Of a DNA stretch of 12,556 nt, positions 1-6,497 are shown piece after piece; positions within the stretch are counted from its first letter, which is position 1, and each line of letters opens with the position of its first letter. Both the position numbers and the translations under genes were made by a program. The notes below the pieces were generated by a model. The model was given only the letters and a program-made list of their open reading frames with translations, had not been told where the DNA came from and did no database searches. Source of the stretch: an uncultured Caryophanales bacterium (GTDB taxonomy: Bacteria > Bacillota_I > Bacilli_A > RF39 > UBA660); assembly GCA_947168625.1 (NCBI GenBank), contig CAMVMQ010000021.1:1-12556 (forward strand), in the 5' to 3' direction.

Positions 1-137
1 TTTTCTAATTGTTTTTGTCTAGCACTTGCCATTGAATTTAGTACTGATGGTATAGTTACAACCATAACAACTGCTAATATAACGATAACAGCTAATAATT
101 CTATTAATGTAAATCCTTTCTTATTTAATCTTTTCAT
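1..137 (-). CDS. Type IV prepilin-like protein, 5' part only
   Basis: This is the 5' end of a gene that runs off the left edge; 45 codons are visible. The peptide starts MKRLNKKGFTLIELLAVIVI, a class III prepilin signal: a short basic leader, Gly8 before the cleavage point, Phe as mature residue 1 and Glu at mature residue 5 (Glu13), followed by a hydrophobic helix. This region drives membrane insertion, cleavage and N-methylation by a PilD/ComC-type peptidase, and pilin assembly. The product could be a ComGC-like competence pseudopilin or another type IV pilin; the class-defining C-terminus is outside the window. The ATG at 137 has a strong SD, AAAGGAGG at 147-154, nine bases upstream. The gene lies just after the rsmD terminator, so it is probably a separate transcription unit. 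A TATAAA-like -10 sits about 15 bases upstream of the SD, but no clear -35 is visible. Confidence 0.85.
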   Translation of the reverse strand, partial: MKRLNKKGFTLIELLAVIVILAVVMVVTIPSVLNSMASARQKQLE

Positions 138-177
138 TTTTTCTTTCCTCCTTTATTTTATACAACATAATTGTAGC

Positions 178-208
178 AAAAAAAAGATAGTTAGTCAACT
201 ATCTTTTT
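178..208 (-). terminator. Intrinsic terminator of smpB-ylbF-rsmD
   Basis: A perfect 12-bp inverted repeat (181-192 and 197-208) with a 4-base loop is followed on the minus strand by a run of eight T (178-185, partly in the stem). The rsmD stop codon (191-193) lies at the top of the hairpin. Confidence 0.85.
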
Positions 209-745
209 GTAAATATTTACATATTTATCTCCGTACTTTTTGTTTTTGTAAAGCACTAGATTATTATATTTATCTTTTAAAGTATCATAACTATATTCCA
301 AAACTAAAAGTCCATCATCCAATAGAAGATTATATTCATTAACTAGTTTAATTACTTCTTCCATTACTTGTAATTTATAAGGAGCATCTACTAAAATAAT
401 ATTAAACTTAATATTATTATTTTTAAAATACAATAGTGATTCTTTATAATCTTTATTTAGAACAGTACTTTTATCTTGAATATTTAAAATATTGATATTT
501 TTTCTTAATATACTTAATATTTCTTTACCATTATCTACGAAATAGCAGGTTTTAGAGCCATTAGAAAGAGCTTCAATACCTAGAGAACCACTACCAGAGA
601 ATAGATCTAGGACTACTGAGTTTTTTATATAATCTTGAATACTAGCGAACATACTTTCTTTAACTCTGTCCATAGTAGGTCTAGTACCTATAGTATTATA
701 GCCTTCAATTTTTTTCCCTTTTAAATAACCACTTATTACTCTCAA
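191..745 (-). CDS. rsmD: 16S rRNA (guanine(966)-N(2))-methyltransferase RsmD
   Basis: RsmD methylates N2 of G966 in 16S rRNA with S-adenosylmethionine, in the cytoplasm on assembled small subunits. The protein shows the family start MRVISGYLKGKK, the RPTMDRVKESMF segment (about residues 22-33), SAM motif I DLFSGSGSLG (47-56) and the catalytic motif at 120-123. That motif reads DAPY here, where the family normally has DPPY/DPPF, so the first proline is replaced by alanine. I chose the TTG at 745 (184 residues) because it yields the canonical MRVISG start; a TTG at 754 in the same frame would add three residues and has an over-short spacing to the purine-rich AAAGAAAGAAG. The gene starts two bases after the ylbF-like stop and is the last gene of smpB-ylbF-rsmD. 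In Bacillus subtilis rsmD (ylbH) also lies beside ylbF. Identity is secure; activity with DAPY is not tested. Confidence 0.93.
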   Translation of the reverse strand: MRVISGYLKGKKIEGYNTIGTRPTMDRVKESMFASIQDYIKNSVVLDLFSGSGSLGIEALSNGSKTCYFVDNGKEILSILRKNINILNIQDKSTVLNKDYKESLLYFKNNNIKFNIILVDAPYKLQVMEEVIKLVNEYNLLLDDGLLVLEYSYDTLKDKYNNLVLYKNKKYGDKYVNIYKKIVD

Positions 746-747
746 TA

Positions 748-1038
748 TTAACAACTTCTTTCTTTGATATACGACTTAAACTTATGATTAATCTTTAATA
801 CATAATATAATAATTCATTATAATATTTCATATATTCTTTATAATCATTATCTTTAAATATTTCCTTTTTTAAAGATAACTTTTCATAATCATCAAAAGA
901 ATTATTATATTTATATATTAATTCTAATAAGTTCTTTTTAACCATTATTCTAGCTTTATATCGTTCTAAATTACGAATCAAATCACTACCATCTAATACC
1001 TGTATTAATTCTTTAGTTCTCTTAATAACATCATCCAT
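748..1038 (-). CDS. ylbF: YlbF/YmcA-family protein, short form
   Basis: This 96-residue, charged, mostly helical protein has no signal peptide or membrane segment. I assign it to the YlbF/YmcA (Com_YlbF) family from its heptad-like hydrophobic pattern, its size and above all its position next to rsmD, the order found in Bacillus subtilis (ylbF-ylbG-ylbH). There YlbF acts with YmcA and YaaT in the Y-complex, which adjusts RNase Y activity and affects competence, sporulation and biofilm formation. The Bacillus protein is about 50 residues longer and ends in a cysteine-rich tail linked to iron-sulfur binding; this one stops at KERSC with a single Cys, so that function is probably absent. The ATG at 1038 lies inside the end of smpB (8-base overlap). 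The only SD-like match, AGGATAGG at 1052-1059, is rather far, which suggests translational coupling. Family assignment by eye is moderate; it may be only a remote member. Confidence 0.6.
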   Translation of the reverse strand: MDDVIKRTKELIQVLDGSDLIRNLERYKARIMVKKNLLELIYKYNNSFDDYEKLSLKKEIFKDNDYKEYMKYYNELLYYVLKINHKFKSYIKERSC

Positions 1039-1471
1039 TATATTTCATATACCTATCCTGTTCTCTTTTAATATCTCTTTCTTTTATTGTTTCTTTTTTA
1101 TTATATAGTTTCTTACCTTTAGCTACTCCAACTAACACCTTAGCTCTACCTCTTACAAAATATATCTTAAGTGGTATTAAAGTATAACCCTCTATTTCTA
1201 ATTTATCTCTTAATTTATATATTTCTTTTTTATGAAGAAGAAGTTTTCTAGTTCTAGTCTCTTCATGATTGAATCTATTCCCCTCCCTATATTCAGAAAT
1301 AAAAGTATTAAGTAAATATATTTCATTATTTTTTATAATGGCATAACTATCTTTTATATTAGCTTTACCTTCTCTAATACTTTTTATTTCTGTTCCAGTA
1401 AGGACAATACCTGCTTCATACTCTTCCTCAATTTCATAATCAAATCTTGCTTTTCTATTTACTATTTCCAT
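1031..1471 (-). CDS. smpB: SsrA-binding protein SmpB
   Basis: SmpB binds tmRNA (ssrA) and delivers it to stalled ribosomes for trans-translation, which frees the ribosome and tags the nascent peptide for degradation. The 146-residue length is typical. Diagnostic segments are the N-terminal NRKARFDYEIEEEYEAGIVL, LTGTEIKSIREGKANIKDSY (about residues 24-43), the HEETRTRKLLLHKKEI block (about 69-84) and the basic C-terminal tail starting KGKKLYNKKETIKERD, which becomes helical in the decoding centre. The ATG at 1471 has GAGGG at 1479-1483, seven bases upstream. The gene overlaps the next one by eight bases and heads smpB-ylbF-rsmD. No ssrA-like RNA gene or rnr is visible nearby, unlike the common secG-rnr-smpB-ssrA order. 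The stop is TGA, which supports the standard code. Confidence 0.97.
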   Translation of the reverse strand: MEIVNRKARFDYEIEEEYEAGIVLTGTEIKSIREGKANIKDSYAIIKNNEIYLLNTFISEYREGNRFNHEETRTRKLLLHKKEIYKLRDKLEIEGYTLIPLKIYFVRGRAKVLVGVAKGKKLYNKKETIKERDIKREQDRYMKYNG

Positions 1472-1489
1472 AATATATCCCTCGTCTTT

Positions 1490-1498
1490 ATTATATCA
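1490..1498 (-). promoter_or_regulatory. Possible extended -10 promoter for smpB
   Basis: The minus strand reads TGATATAAT, a perfect TGnTATAAT extended -10, in the 49-base gap between spoVAE and smpB. No good -35 is present. The predicted start near 1483 would leave a leader of only about 12 bases, with the SD at its very 5' end, so this may be a chance match in AT-rich DNA. Confidence 0.35.
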
Positions 1499-1509
1499 GA
1501 AATAATAGT

Positions 1510-1530
1510 AAAAAGATAGACTAATCTCTT
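1510..1530 (-). terminator. Weak hairpin at end of spoVAE
   Basis: The minus strand has AAGAGAT, a 6-base loop, then ATCTTTT and one more T. This is a 7-bp stem with one G-T pair that takes in the spoVAE stop codon. It is weak and probably leaky, but it separates the spoVA genes from smpB. Confidence 0.35.
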
Positions 1531-1874
1531 GGTTTAAATAATAAAGCCAGGATAAATGATAATACTAAAGCAATAGATATACCAGCACTAGTTAAATTAA
1601 AGATACCTAAAGCAAGTCCTAAAGGACCAATATCATGAGCCACATCCATAGCACCATGAATAAGTAAATGCCCGAAAGAAGTTATTGGAAGAAGTGCTCC
1701 TGCTCCAGCATATAAAACAAACTTATCATAGATACCAAAAACATCAAGAGCAGCTCCTATTACAACAAATAAAGAAGTAATATGACCAGGAGTAAGTTTA
1801 GTATTATCGAGTATTAGTTGAGCTATTAAACATATCGTACCACAAAATAAGAATGCATAAACAAAAGTCATCAT
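1521..1874 (-). CDS. spoVAE: Stage V sporulation protein AE (SpoVAEb type)
   Basis: This 117-residue integral membrane protein of the SpoVA complex helps move Ca-dipicolinic acid into the forespore during sporulation and out during germination, at the inner spore membrane. It starts MMTFVYAFLFCGTICLIAQL and carries the family pattern TKLTPGHITSLFVVIGA (about residues 25-41), the loop GAGALLPITSFGHLL (about 57-71) and a C-terminal hydrophobic helix; three to four membrane segments are likely. The ATG at 1874 overlaps the spoVAD stop (ATGA) and has GGAGG at 1882-1886, seven bases upstream; a second ATG directly follows at 1871. It is the last gene of a compact spoVAC-spoVAD-spoVAE operon. Only this core trio is present; spoVAA, spoVAB, spoVAEa and spoVAF are not adjacent, as in many Clostridia. 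Confidence 0.93.
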   Translation of the reverse strand: MMTFVYAFLFCGTICLIAQLILDNTKLTPGHITSLFVVIGAALDVFGIYDKFVLYAGAGALLPITSFGHLLIHGAMDVAHDIGPLGLALGIFNLTSAGISIALVLSFILALLFKPRD

Positions 1875-2866
1875 AATAATGCCTCCAAACTGATAGCATT
1901 AGCTATACTTGGTATTGACTCTTTCTGAAAAACCATTGTCGGTGAAAATATTGCTCCGGTAGGAACAATAAGTACTTTTTTATATGTGCCTTTAAGCATC
2001 TCTTTATATATATACCCAAAATTTACAAGTCCAGAACAAACAGGACCAGATGCTCCAGCAAATACTGGTTGCTTTCCTAAATCATAAAGAAGTGTTCCAT
2101 CATCATGATAATTATCTCCTAGAACAATATTATAATTTGTCTTCATATAATCTCTTAATATCTTCTCACCATAAATTCCTAAATCTCCTGTAAGTATTAA
2201 ATCATAATAAGAAGCATCTCTTTTCATGTCTTTTAGATGCCTATAGATTGTATCTCCCGCAGCAGGAGCCATTACTGCTCCCATATGATTAACATCATTA
2301 ACACCAAGATCCATTACTCTCCCAATGGTTGAAGATTCAATTTTTATTTTACTCTTTTGATTAGTTAGTATAACAGAAGCCGCACCAGTTGCAGTAAAAG
2401 TAGCGGTTTTCTTTTTCGGAGCACCATATTCCGTAGGATTACGAAACTGTTTTTCAGCAGTCATATTATGACTAGAAGTACTTACTATTACCTTTTTAGC
2501 AAGTCCCCCTTCAATAAAAGATGCTCCAATAGCCAAGCCTTCACCGCTCGTAGCGCATGCCTCAAATATTCCTATAAAAGGAATATTAAATTCTCTTCCC
2601 ATATAATCAGAAGCTGCTATCTGATTTTGTAAATCTCCTGAAACAATTAAATCAATATCTTCCTGTTTTAATTTATTTTTTTTCATAATATTAGAATTAG
2701 CCTCTTTTAGTAGATGTACTTCTGCCTGTTCCCATGTCTTTTCTCCAAAATATAAATCATCCGTATATTTCTTATCAAAATATCTAGCAAGCGGTCCCTT
2801 ACTTTCATAAGGACCACATATAGTATAAGTATCCATAATATAAGTACTATTATATTTATTTGTCAT
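1871..2866 (-). CDS. spoVAD: Stage V sporulation protein AD (dipicolinate-binding)
   Basis: SpoVAD is a soluble, thiolase-fold protein on the forespore face of the SpoVA channel that binds dipicolinic acid and allows its uptake. The 331-residue product is close to the Bacillus length. Features: an N-terminal GPYESKGPLARYFD stretch (18-31), FGEKTWEQAE (40-49), the cysteine nucleophile-elbow region FEACATSGEG (101-110, Cys104), STSSHNMTAEKQFRNPTEYG (about 130-150) and a glycine-rich C-terminal core. I chose the ATG at 2866: GGGAGGA at 2871-2877 sits directly upstream. An in-frame TTG at 2884 would add six residues but place that SD inside the gene. The SD is encoded by the last codons of spoVAC, with one base between the stop and this ATG. 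The stop TGA overlaps the spoVAE start, so all three genes look translationally coupled. Confidence 0.95.
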   Translation of the reverse strand: MTNKYNSTYIMDTYTICGPYESKGPLARYFDKKYTDDLYFGEKTWEQAEVHLLKEANSNIMKKNKLKQEDIDLIVSGDLQNQIAASDYMGREFNIPFIGIFEACATSGEGLAIGASFIEGGLAKKVIVSTSSHNMTAEKQFRNPTEYGAPKKKTATFTATGAASVILTNQKSKIKIESSTIGRVMDLGVNDVNHMGAVMAPAAGDTIYRHLKDMKRDASYYDLILTGDLGIYGEKILRDYMKTNYNIVLGDNYHDDGTLLYDLGKQPVFAGASGPVCSGLVNFGYIYKEMLKGTYKKVLIVPTGAIFSPTMVFQKESIPSIANAISLEALL

Positions 2867-2867
2867 A

Positions 2868-3308
2868 TTATCCTCCCATAACAATTAATCTAAGTAATCC
2901 AAAAATATATACTGATACTACTCCATATAATATTACCGTACCAGCTAGTTTAAAAATATTAGCCCCTATTCCAAGAACTAAACCTTCATGTTTATAATCT
3001 AAAGCTGCACTAGTCATTGAATGAGCAAAACCAGTAATAGGAATAAAAAGAGCAGCCTTAACTTTAGATACAATTACATCAAATACACCAAAAGCAGTAA
3101 GTACTGAAGCAATTGTTATAAAAGTTAGAGTAACTAATATACCAGATTCCTTTCTTGGTATATTAAGCCACATCATATATCCCCTTAAAAGTGCTTCTCC
3201 TAAAACACCTATTAGACCTCCAACAAAAAAAGAAATTAAAGCATTTTTTATAACATCCTCTTTAGGAGTATATTTATCAACAATCTTCTTATACTTGTCT
3301 TTATTCAT
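2868..3308 (-). CDS. spoVAC: Stage V sporulation protein AC (spore membrane channel)
   Basis: SpoVAC is a polytopic inner spore membrane protein; the Bacillus protein behaves as a mechanosensitive channel, and it is the likely pore for dipicolinic acid. The 146-residue product has a basic N-terminus (MNKDKYKKIVDKYTPKEDV), then a hydrophobic helix with FFVGGLIGVLGEALL (about 26-40), a segment with LTFITIASVLTAFGVFD (about 60-76), the conserved loop KAALFIPITGFAHSMTSAAL (about 83-102) and a C-terminal pair of helices. I prefer the ATG at 3308: GGTGAT (3313-3318), complementary to the 16S rRNA end, lies five bases upstream. An in-frame ATG at 3320 would put this site inside the gene. It is the first gene of spoVAC-spoVAD-spoVAE and is divergent from the flippase gene. 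Regulation by the forespore factor SigG is expected from the family and fits the upstream element. Confidence 0.94.
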   Translation of the reverse strand: MNKDKYKKIVDKYTPKEDVIKNALISFFVGGLIGVLGEALLRGYMMWLNIPRKESGILVTLTFITIASVLTAFGVFDVIVSKVKAALFIPITGFAHSMTSAALDYKHEGLVLGIGANIFKLAGTVILYGVVSVYIFGLLRLIVMGG

Positions 3309-3323
3309 TAAAATCACCATTAA

Positions 3324-3353
3324 TAGTATTAATATATCTTTTATTTTTATACT
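3324..3353 (-). promoter_or_regulatory. SigG-like forespore promoter before spoVAC
   Basis: The minus strand reads AGTATA, 17 bases, AATACTA. Against the SigG pattern (TGAATA, 17-18 bases, CATACTA), the -10 matches 6 of 7 and the -35 matches 4 of 6. Bacillus spoVA is SigG-driven. The predicted start near 3317 is downstream of the ATG at 3320, which favours the 3308 start, although the leader would be very short. The AT-rich background makes chance matches likely. Confidence 0.45.
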
Positions 3354-3383
3354 TTTTTATTTTTTTAAAACATATATTTAAAT

Positions 3384-4679
3384 ATGAAAAACAAATTTAT
3401 CAAATCCACTATTATCCTAACAATAGGAGGCTTTATTACTAAAATATTAGGTATGATTATTAAGATAGTTTTAACAAGAACAATTGGTACTAAAGGAATA
3501 AGCCTTTATATGTTAGTTCTTCCCACTTTTAATCTATTTATAACTTTATGTAATTTAGGAGTACCAGTAGCCATAACAAAATTAGTATCAGAAAAGAAAA
3601 AAAGCAGTAAGAAAATAATAATTCCCACTACCTTTTTAATACTAATATATAATTTATTATTAATTCTAATCTTAATAATCATATCACCATATTTAGCAAA
3701 TAATCTCCTCCATAATAAAAATACCTATTACCCACTAATTGCCATTGGAACTACTCTTCCTTTTATAGCAATATCAAGTATAATAAAGGGATATTTCTTT
3801 GGTAAAGAAAAAGTACTACCTTGCACCATTTCTAATATTATAGAACAGTTAGTAAGACTTGCTCTCACCTATTTATTAATATCTCATATGATGAAATACT
3901 CTCTAACAATAGCAGTTACCTCCGTCGTCTTAATAAATATAATAAGTGAAGGTTTATCCATTGTAACATTATTATTCTTTCTTCCTAAAGAAAAAATAAA
4001 AAAAGAAGATTTCACAATTACCCATCCAATTCTAAAAGAGATACTAGGTATATCTATTCCAACAACAACTGCTAGATTAATAGGATCATTAGTTTACTTT
4101 TTAGAACCAATTATCTTAACTAATGTCTTATCATATGTCGGGTATACTAAAGATTATATAACACTAGAATATGGTATTATTAATGGATATGTCTACCCAC
4201 TACTCCTTCTTCCCTCTTTTTTTACCTTAGCTATATCATCTGCTATACTACCAGTAATATCAAATAGTTATGCCAACAAAAACTATACTTATACAAAAAA
4301 GAAAATAAAAGAAGCAATTTACTTTTCCCTCCTTATCGGAATACCTTCAACACTACTATTTATTCTTATACCTGATACTCTTTTAAAACTAATATATAAT
4401 ACTACTCTTGGAATAAAATACATTAGAATAACCTCAATATTCTTTCTTCTCCACTATATTCAAGCACCTCTAACTAGTACTTTAAATGGTATGAATTTAT
4501 CTAAAGAAGCAATGAAAGGCACACTATACGGTGGAATCATAAAAATACTATCTCTCATAATATTTAGTTTATTAAAAATAGGTATGAACAGTCTAATTAT
4601 TTCTTCTATTCTTAATATAGTAATAGTAACTTTCCACCATATATATTATGTACACAAAAACCTTACTTTTTCAAAGTAA
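3384..4679 (+). CDS. spoVB: SpoVB-like MOP-superfamily flippase (short form)
   Basis: This polytopic membrane protein of the MATE/MOP flippase superfamily resembles SpoVB and MurJ-type lipid II or polysaccharide exporters. The N-terminus IKSTIILTIGGFITKILGMI (about residues 6-25) and GISLYMLVLPTFNLFITLCN (about 38-57), followed by LGVPVAITKLVSEK (58-71), match SpoVB closely; SpoVB supports spore cortex synthesis. I count about 12 hydrophobic segments and 431 residues, against about 500-520 residues and 14 helices in typical SpoVB, so the C-terminal helix pair is probably missing. The ATG at 3384 has no visible SD: the upstream bases are a T/A run ending ATATTTAAAT. It is the only plus-strand gene here, divergent from spoVAC, and its stop lies inside a hairpin shared with the convergent surface-protein gene. 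Family is firm. Whether it acts in sporulation or in vegetative wall synthesis is inferred from its sequence class and its spoVA neighbour. Confidence 0.85.
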   Translation: MKNKFIKSTIILTIGGFITKILGMIIKIVLTRTIGTKGISLYMLVLPTFNLFITLCNLGVPVAITKLVSEKKKSSKKIIIPTTFLILIYNLLLILILIIISPYLANNLLHNKNTYYPLIAIGTTLPFIAISSIIKGYFFGKEKVLPCTISNIIEQLVRLALTYLLISHMMKYSLTIAVTSVVLINIISEGLSIVTLLFFLPKEKIKKEDFTITHPILKEILGISIPTTTARLIGSLVYFLEPIILTNVLSYVGYTKDYITLEYGIINGYVYPLLLLPSFFTLAISSAILPVISNSYANKNYTYTKKKIKEAIYFSLLIGIPSTLLFILIPDTLLKLIYNTTLGIKYIRITSIFFLLHYIQAPLTSTLNGMNLSKEAMKGTLYGGIIKILSLIIFSLLKIGMNSLIISSILNIVIVTFHHIYYVHKNLTFSK

Positions 4680-4684
4680 GGTTT
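4656..4684. terminator. Shared bidirectional terminator between convergent genes
   Basis: A perfect 12-bp inverted repeat (4658-4669 and 4673-4684, CCTTAC/GTAAGG core) has a 3-base loop. The minus-strand reading continues into five T (4656-4660), which suits the surface-protein gene ending at 4705. The plus-strand tail is TTTATTATATT, weaker. The flippase stop codon (4677-4679) lies in the right arm. Confidence 0.8.
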
Positions 4685-4704
4685 ATTATATTAATACTTT
4701 ATTT

Positions 4705-6369
4705 TTAAGCATGAGCTTTATATGTTAAATATCCACCAGTATTATAATGAGCATTAGTCTTATCAATAACACTCGCATCATAATTAGGAAGTTTAGCATC
4801 CAAAGCAAACATATCAGCACTAGAAGTAATACTATCTGTTACCCACCAATCAGAAACATAGATTGTCTCTACATTTGACATATTATAAAACGTATATTGA
4901 GCATTTGCAAGATTAACTGTTTTAAAATTACTTAAATCTAAACTTTTTATATGTGTACAATCTTTAAACATATTACTCATATCTGTAACATTCGCAGTAT
5001 TAAAATTATTTCCAAATATTATATTAGTTAAAGAAGCATTTCCTTGAAACATAGCAGACATATCAGTTACATTAGATGTATTAAAATTACTTAGATCCAA
5101 AACACTAACCTTAACACAGCAAAAGAACATATTTCTCATAGTAGTTACTTTAGATGTATCAAATCCACTAACATCTATACTTTCTATTTTTTGACAATTA
5201 TCAAACATAGCAGACATATCAGTTACATTAGATGTATTAAAACTAGATATATTCAAACTAATAAGCTTAGTACACCCATAAAACATTGAACTCAAATCAG
5301 TTACCTTTGACGTATCAAAACTTGATAAATCAAGTGAAGTAAAACCACTACAACCTTGAAACATCGCCTTCATACTTGTTACATTTGATGTATCAAAGTT
5401 TAACTGTACAGTAGTCAATGACGAATCATTTATGAAAAGATTTGTCATATTTGTAACATTTCTTGTATTTAAACCTCTCGCATCAATTGAAGTACAGTTA
5501 GATAGATTAGCAAACAAACCTGATATGTCAGGACTAGCCATAACATTATGTTCATTTTCCCTACTAGCAACATAAACATCATACAAATTTATAGTGTTAG
5601 ACTGAGCATCAGTACCAGTTCCATTTTGAACATACCACATTACTACATCACCTATAGTATTTGCAGATAAGTCATACTCACCATCAACACTAGCTGGTTT
5701 ATCATTGATAGAAGTAAAAGTAATACTTTTTACTTGATTAGCATTTATAGGACTTCCCCAAAATGGATCAGTTGAAGCACTAATACTTTTTTGAGCCATT
5801 GTATATTCATTATAAATTGCTCCTGTTCCTTCTCCAAAAACTTCAATAACGAATGACTGTCCCATCATAGTTAAAGGATTTTTACCAATTGTTCCATCAA
5901 TGTATAAGTATAATGTATAATTATTCACTGTAGAAGAAATAACCTCATTACTAACCATAGTAATAATATCTCCCTGTGCATTATTAGCAAAATTACCAGT
6001 AGCTAAAGCAGTAGAAGAAGAATTTTTATATAATTCCCATTTAAAAGAAGAATGAGCTAAAGCTTGAGGAAAAAGCTTAAGTTTCATTTTAAGATTAAGA
6101 ATACCAGTATCACCATCACAATTAGTAGTCAAATTAACTGATATATTCTTACTAAGACCATCTTCTTTCCTTGATACTGGCTTTAATCCTACACCATTAA
6201 TAGTGGAACCACCAGTAAAATTAACAATAGGAACACAAGCTCTTATATTAGCAGTAGCATCATTAACACTACGAAACTTAATCCAAGCATAAGAAGATCC
6301 AATTATCGCTAAAAAAATTATAATAATAAAAGCCAATATCAATAGATATTTTTTCCTAACATTACTCAT
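4705..6369 (-). CDS. BspA-family leucine-rich repeat surface protein (DUF285)
   Basis: This 554-residue exported protein has a basic N-terminus (MSNVRKKYL), a long hydrophobic segment (about 8-26) and an SSYAW sequence (25-29) that could be a signal peptidase site (SYA before W) or leave a membrane anchor. Residues about 40-190 look like a beta-rich domain with scattered cysteines (45, 84). Residues about 200-290 lead into a repeat block of seven to eight 26-residue units (about 301-494) of the form FxTSNVTDMSxMFxxCxxLxSLDLSS, the BspA-type/DUF285 (PF03382) repeat. The C-terminus (NTGGYLTYKAHA) has no LPXTG motif and no hydrophobic tail. Such proteins in Mollicutes and gut Firmicutes are usually surface or adhesion proteins; the ligand cannot be told. 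The ATG at 6369 has GAGG at 6380-6383, ten bases upstream. The gene is monocistronic, with its own promoter and terminator. Confidence 0.88.
   Translation of the reverse strand: MSNVRKKYLLILAFIIIIFLAIIGSSYAWIKFRSVNDATANIRACVPIVNFTGGSTINGVGLKPVSRKEDGLSKNISVNLTTNCDGDTGILNLKMKLKLFPQALAHSSFKWELYKNSSSTALATGNFANNAQGDIITMVSNEVISSTVNNYTLYLYIDGTIGKNPLTMMGQSFVIEVFGEGTGAIYNEYTMAQKSISASTDPFWGSPINANQVKSITFTSINDKPASVDGEYDLSANTIGDVVMWYVQNGTGTDAQSNTINLYDVYVASRENEHNVMASPDISGLFANLSNCTSIDARGLNTRNVTNMTNLFINDSSLTTVQLNFDTSNVTSMKAMFQGCSGFTSLDLSSFDTSKVTDLSSMFYGCTKLISLNISSFNTSNVTDMSAMFDNCQKIESIDVSGFDTSKVTTMRNMFFCCVKVSVLDLSNFNTSNVTDMSAMFQGNASLTNIIFGNNFNTANVTDMSNMFKDCTHIKSLDLSNFKTVNLANAQYTFYNMSNVETIYVSDWWVTDSITSSADMFALDAKLPNYDASVIDKTNAHYNTGGYLTYKAHA
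4888..5469 (-). repeat. DUF285 repeat block in the surface-protein gene
   Basis: Units begin at about residues 301, 325, 351, 377, 403, 429, 456 and 482 and keep a 26-codon (78-base) period with one 27-codon unit. The invariant core is NV(T)xMxxMF or its close variants. The first and last units are degenerate, as is usual at the ends of a repeat solenoid. Confidence 0.85.
5047..5242 (-). repeat. 40-bp exact in-frame direct repeat pair
   Basis: Positions 5047-5086 and 5203-5242 are identical over 40 bases and lie exactly 156 bases apart, two repeat units in frame. Each copy encodes FNTSNVTDMSAMF. Units between and around them are less alike, so this pair probably comes from a recent duplication or gene conversion and could support loss or gain of units. 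Confidence 0.85.
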
Positions 6370-6404
6370 TAATAATCATCCTCTACTTTTTATCTTATAA
6401 AATA

Positions 6405-6433
6405 ATTCTATCATATTTTTTTTTATTTAACAA
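6405..6433 (-). promoter_or_regulatory. Sigma-A-type promoter of the surface-protein gene
   Basis: The minus strand reads TTGTTA (6428-6433), 17 bases, TAGAAT (6405-6410), with an extended TG one base before the -10 (TGATAGAAT). A start near 6398 would give a leader of about 29 bases including GAGG. The spacing and two-box match make this one of the better promoters here. Confidence 0.6.
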
Positions 6434-6445
6434 TAGTTTATTTCT

Positions 6446-6470
6446 AAAAAAATCATATTGAAATATAATT
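6446..6470 (-). terminator. Probable terminator after addA
   Basis: The minus strand has AATTATAT, loop TTCA, ATATGATT and a run of seven T (6446-6452). The 8-bp stem has one G-T pair and no G-C pair, so the hairpin is weak, but the T tract is good and the position, about 30 bases after the addA stop, is right. Confidence 0.45.
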
Positions 6471-6497
6471 ACTAAAAACATGACAATAAATATTAAT

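Noticed and set aside
1472..1520. Search for ssrA (tmRNA) or a tRNA next to smpB
   Set aside because: The gap is only 49 bases, and no tRNA-like acceptor or TPsiC sequence is visible there or in the other gaps.
1031..2866. Possible use of TGA as tryptophan (code 4), given the Mollicutes-like composition
   Set aside because: spoVAD and smpB end in TGA at normal family lengths, and Trp is encoded by TGG in several genes.
3425..3430. AGGAGG on the plus strand near the flippase start, suggesting a later start
   Set aside because: It encodes part of the conserved IGGFITKILG segment, and no start codon stands at a suitable distance; a later start would remove the family N-terminus.
4888..5469. 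Regular repeats of 78 bases, considered as a CRISPR array
   Set aside because: The repeats are coding, in frame and match DUF285 units; there are no constant short repeats with unrelated spacers.
6362..6379. Five-codon ATG frame just before the surface-protein gene, a possible leader peptide
   Set aside because: It overlaps the spacing between SD and start, has no separate SD and no attenuator-like codons.
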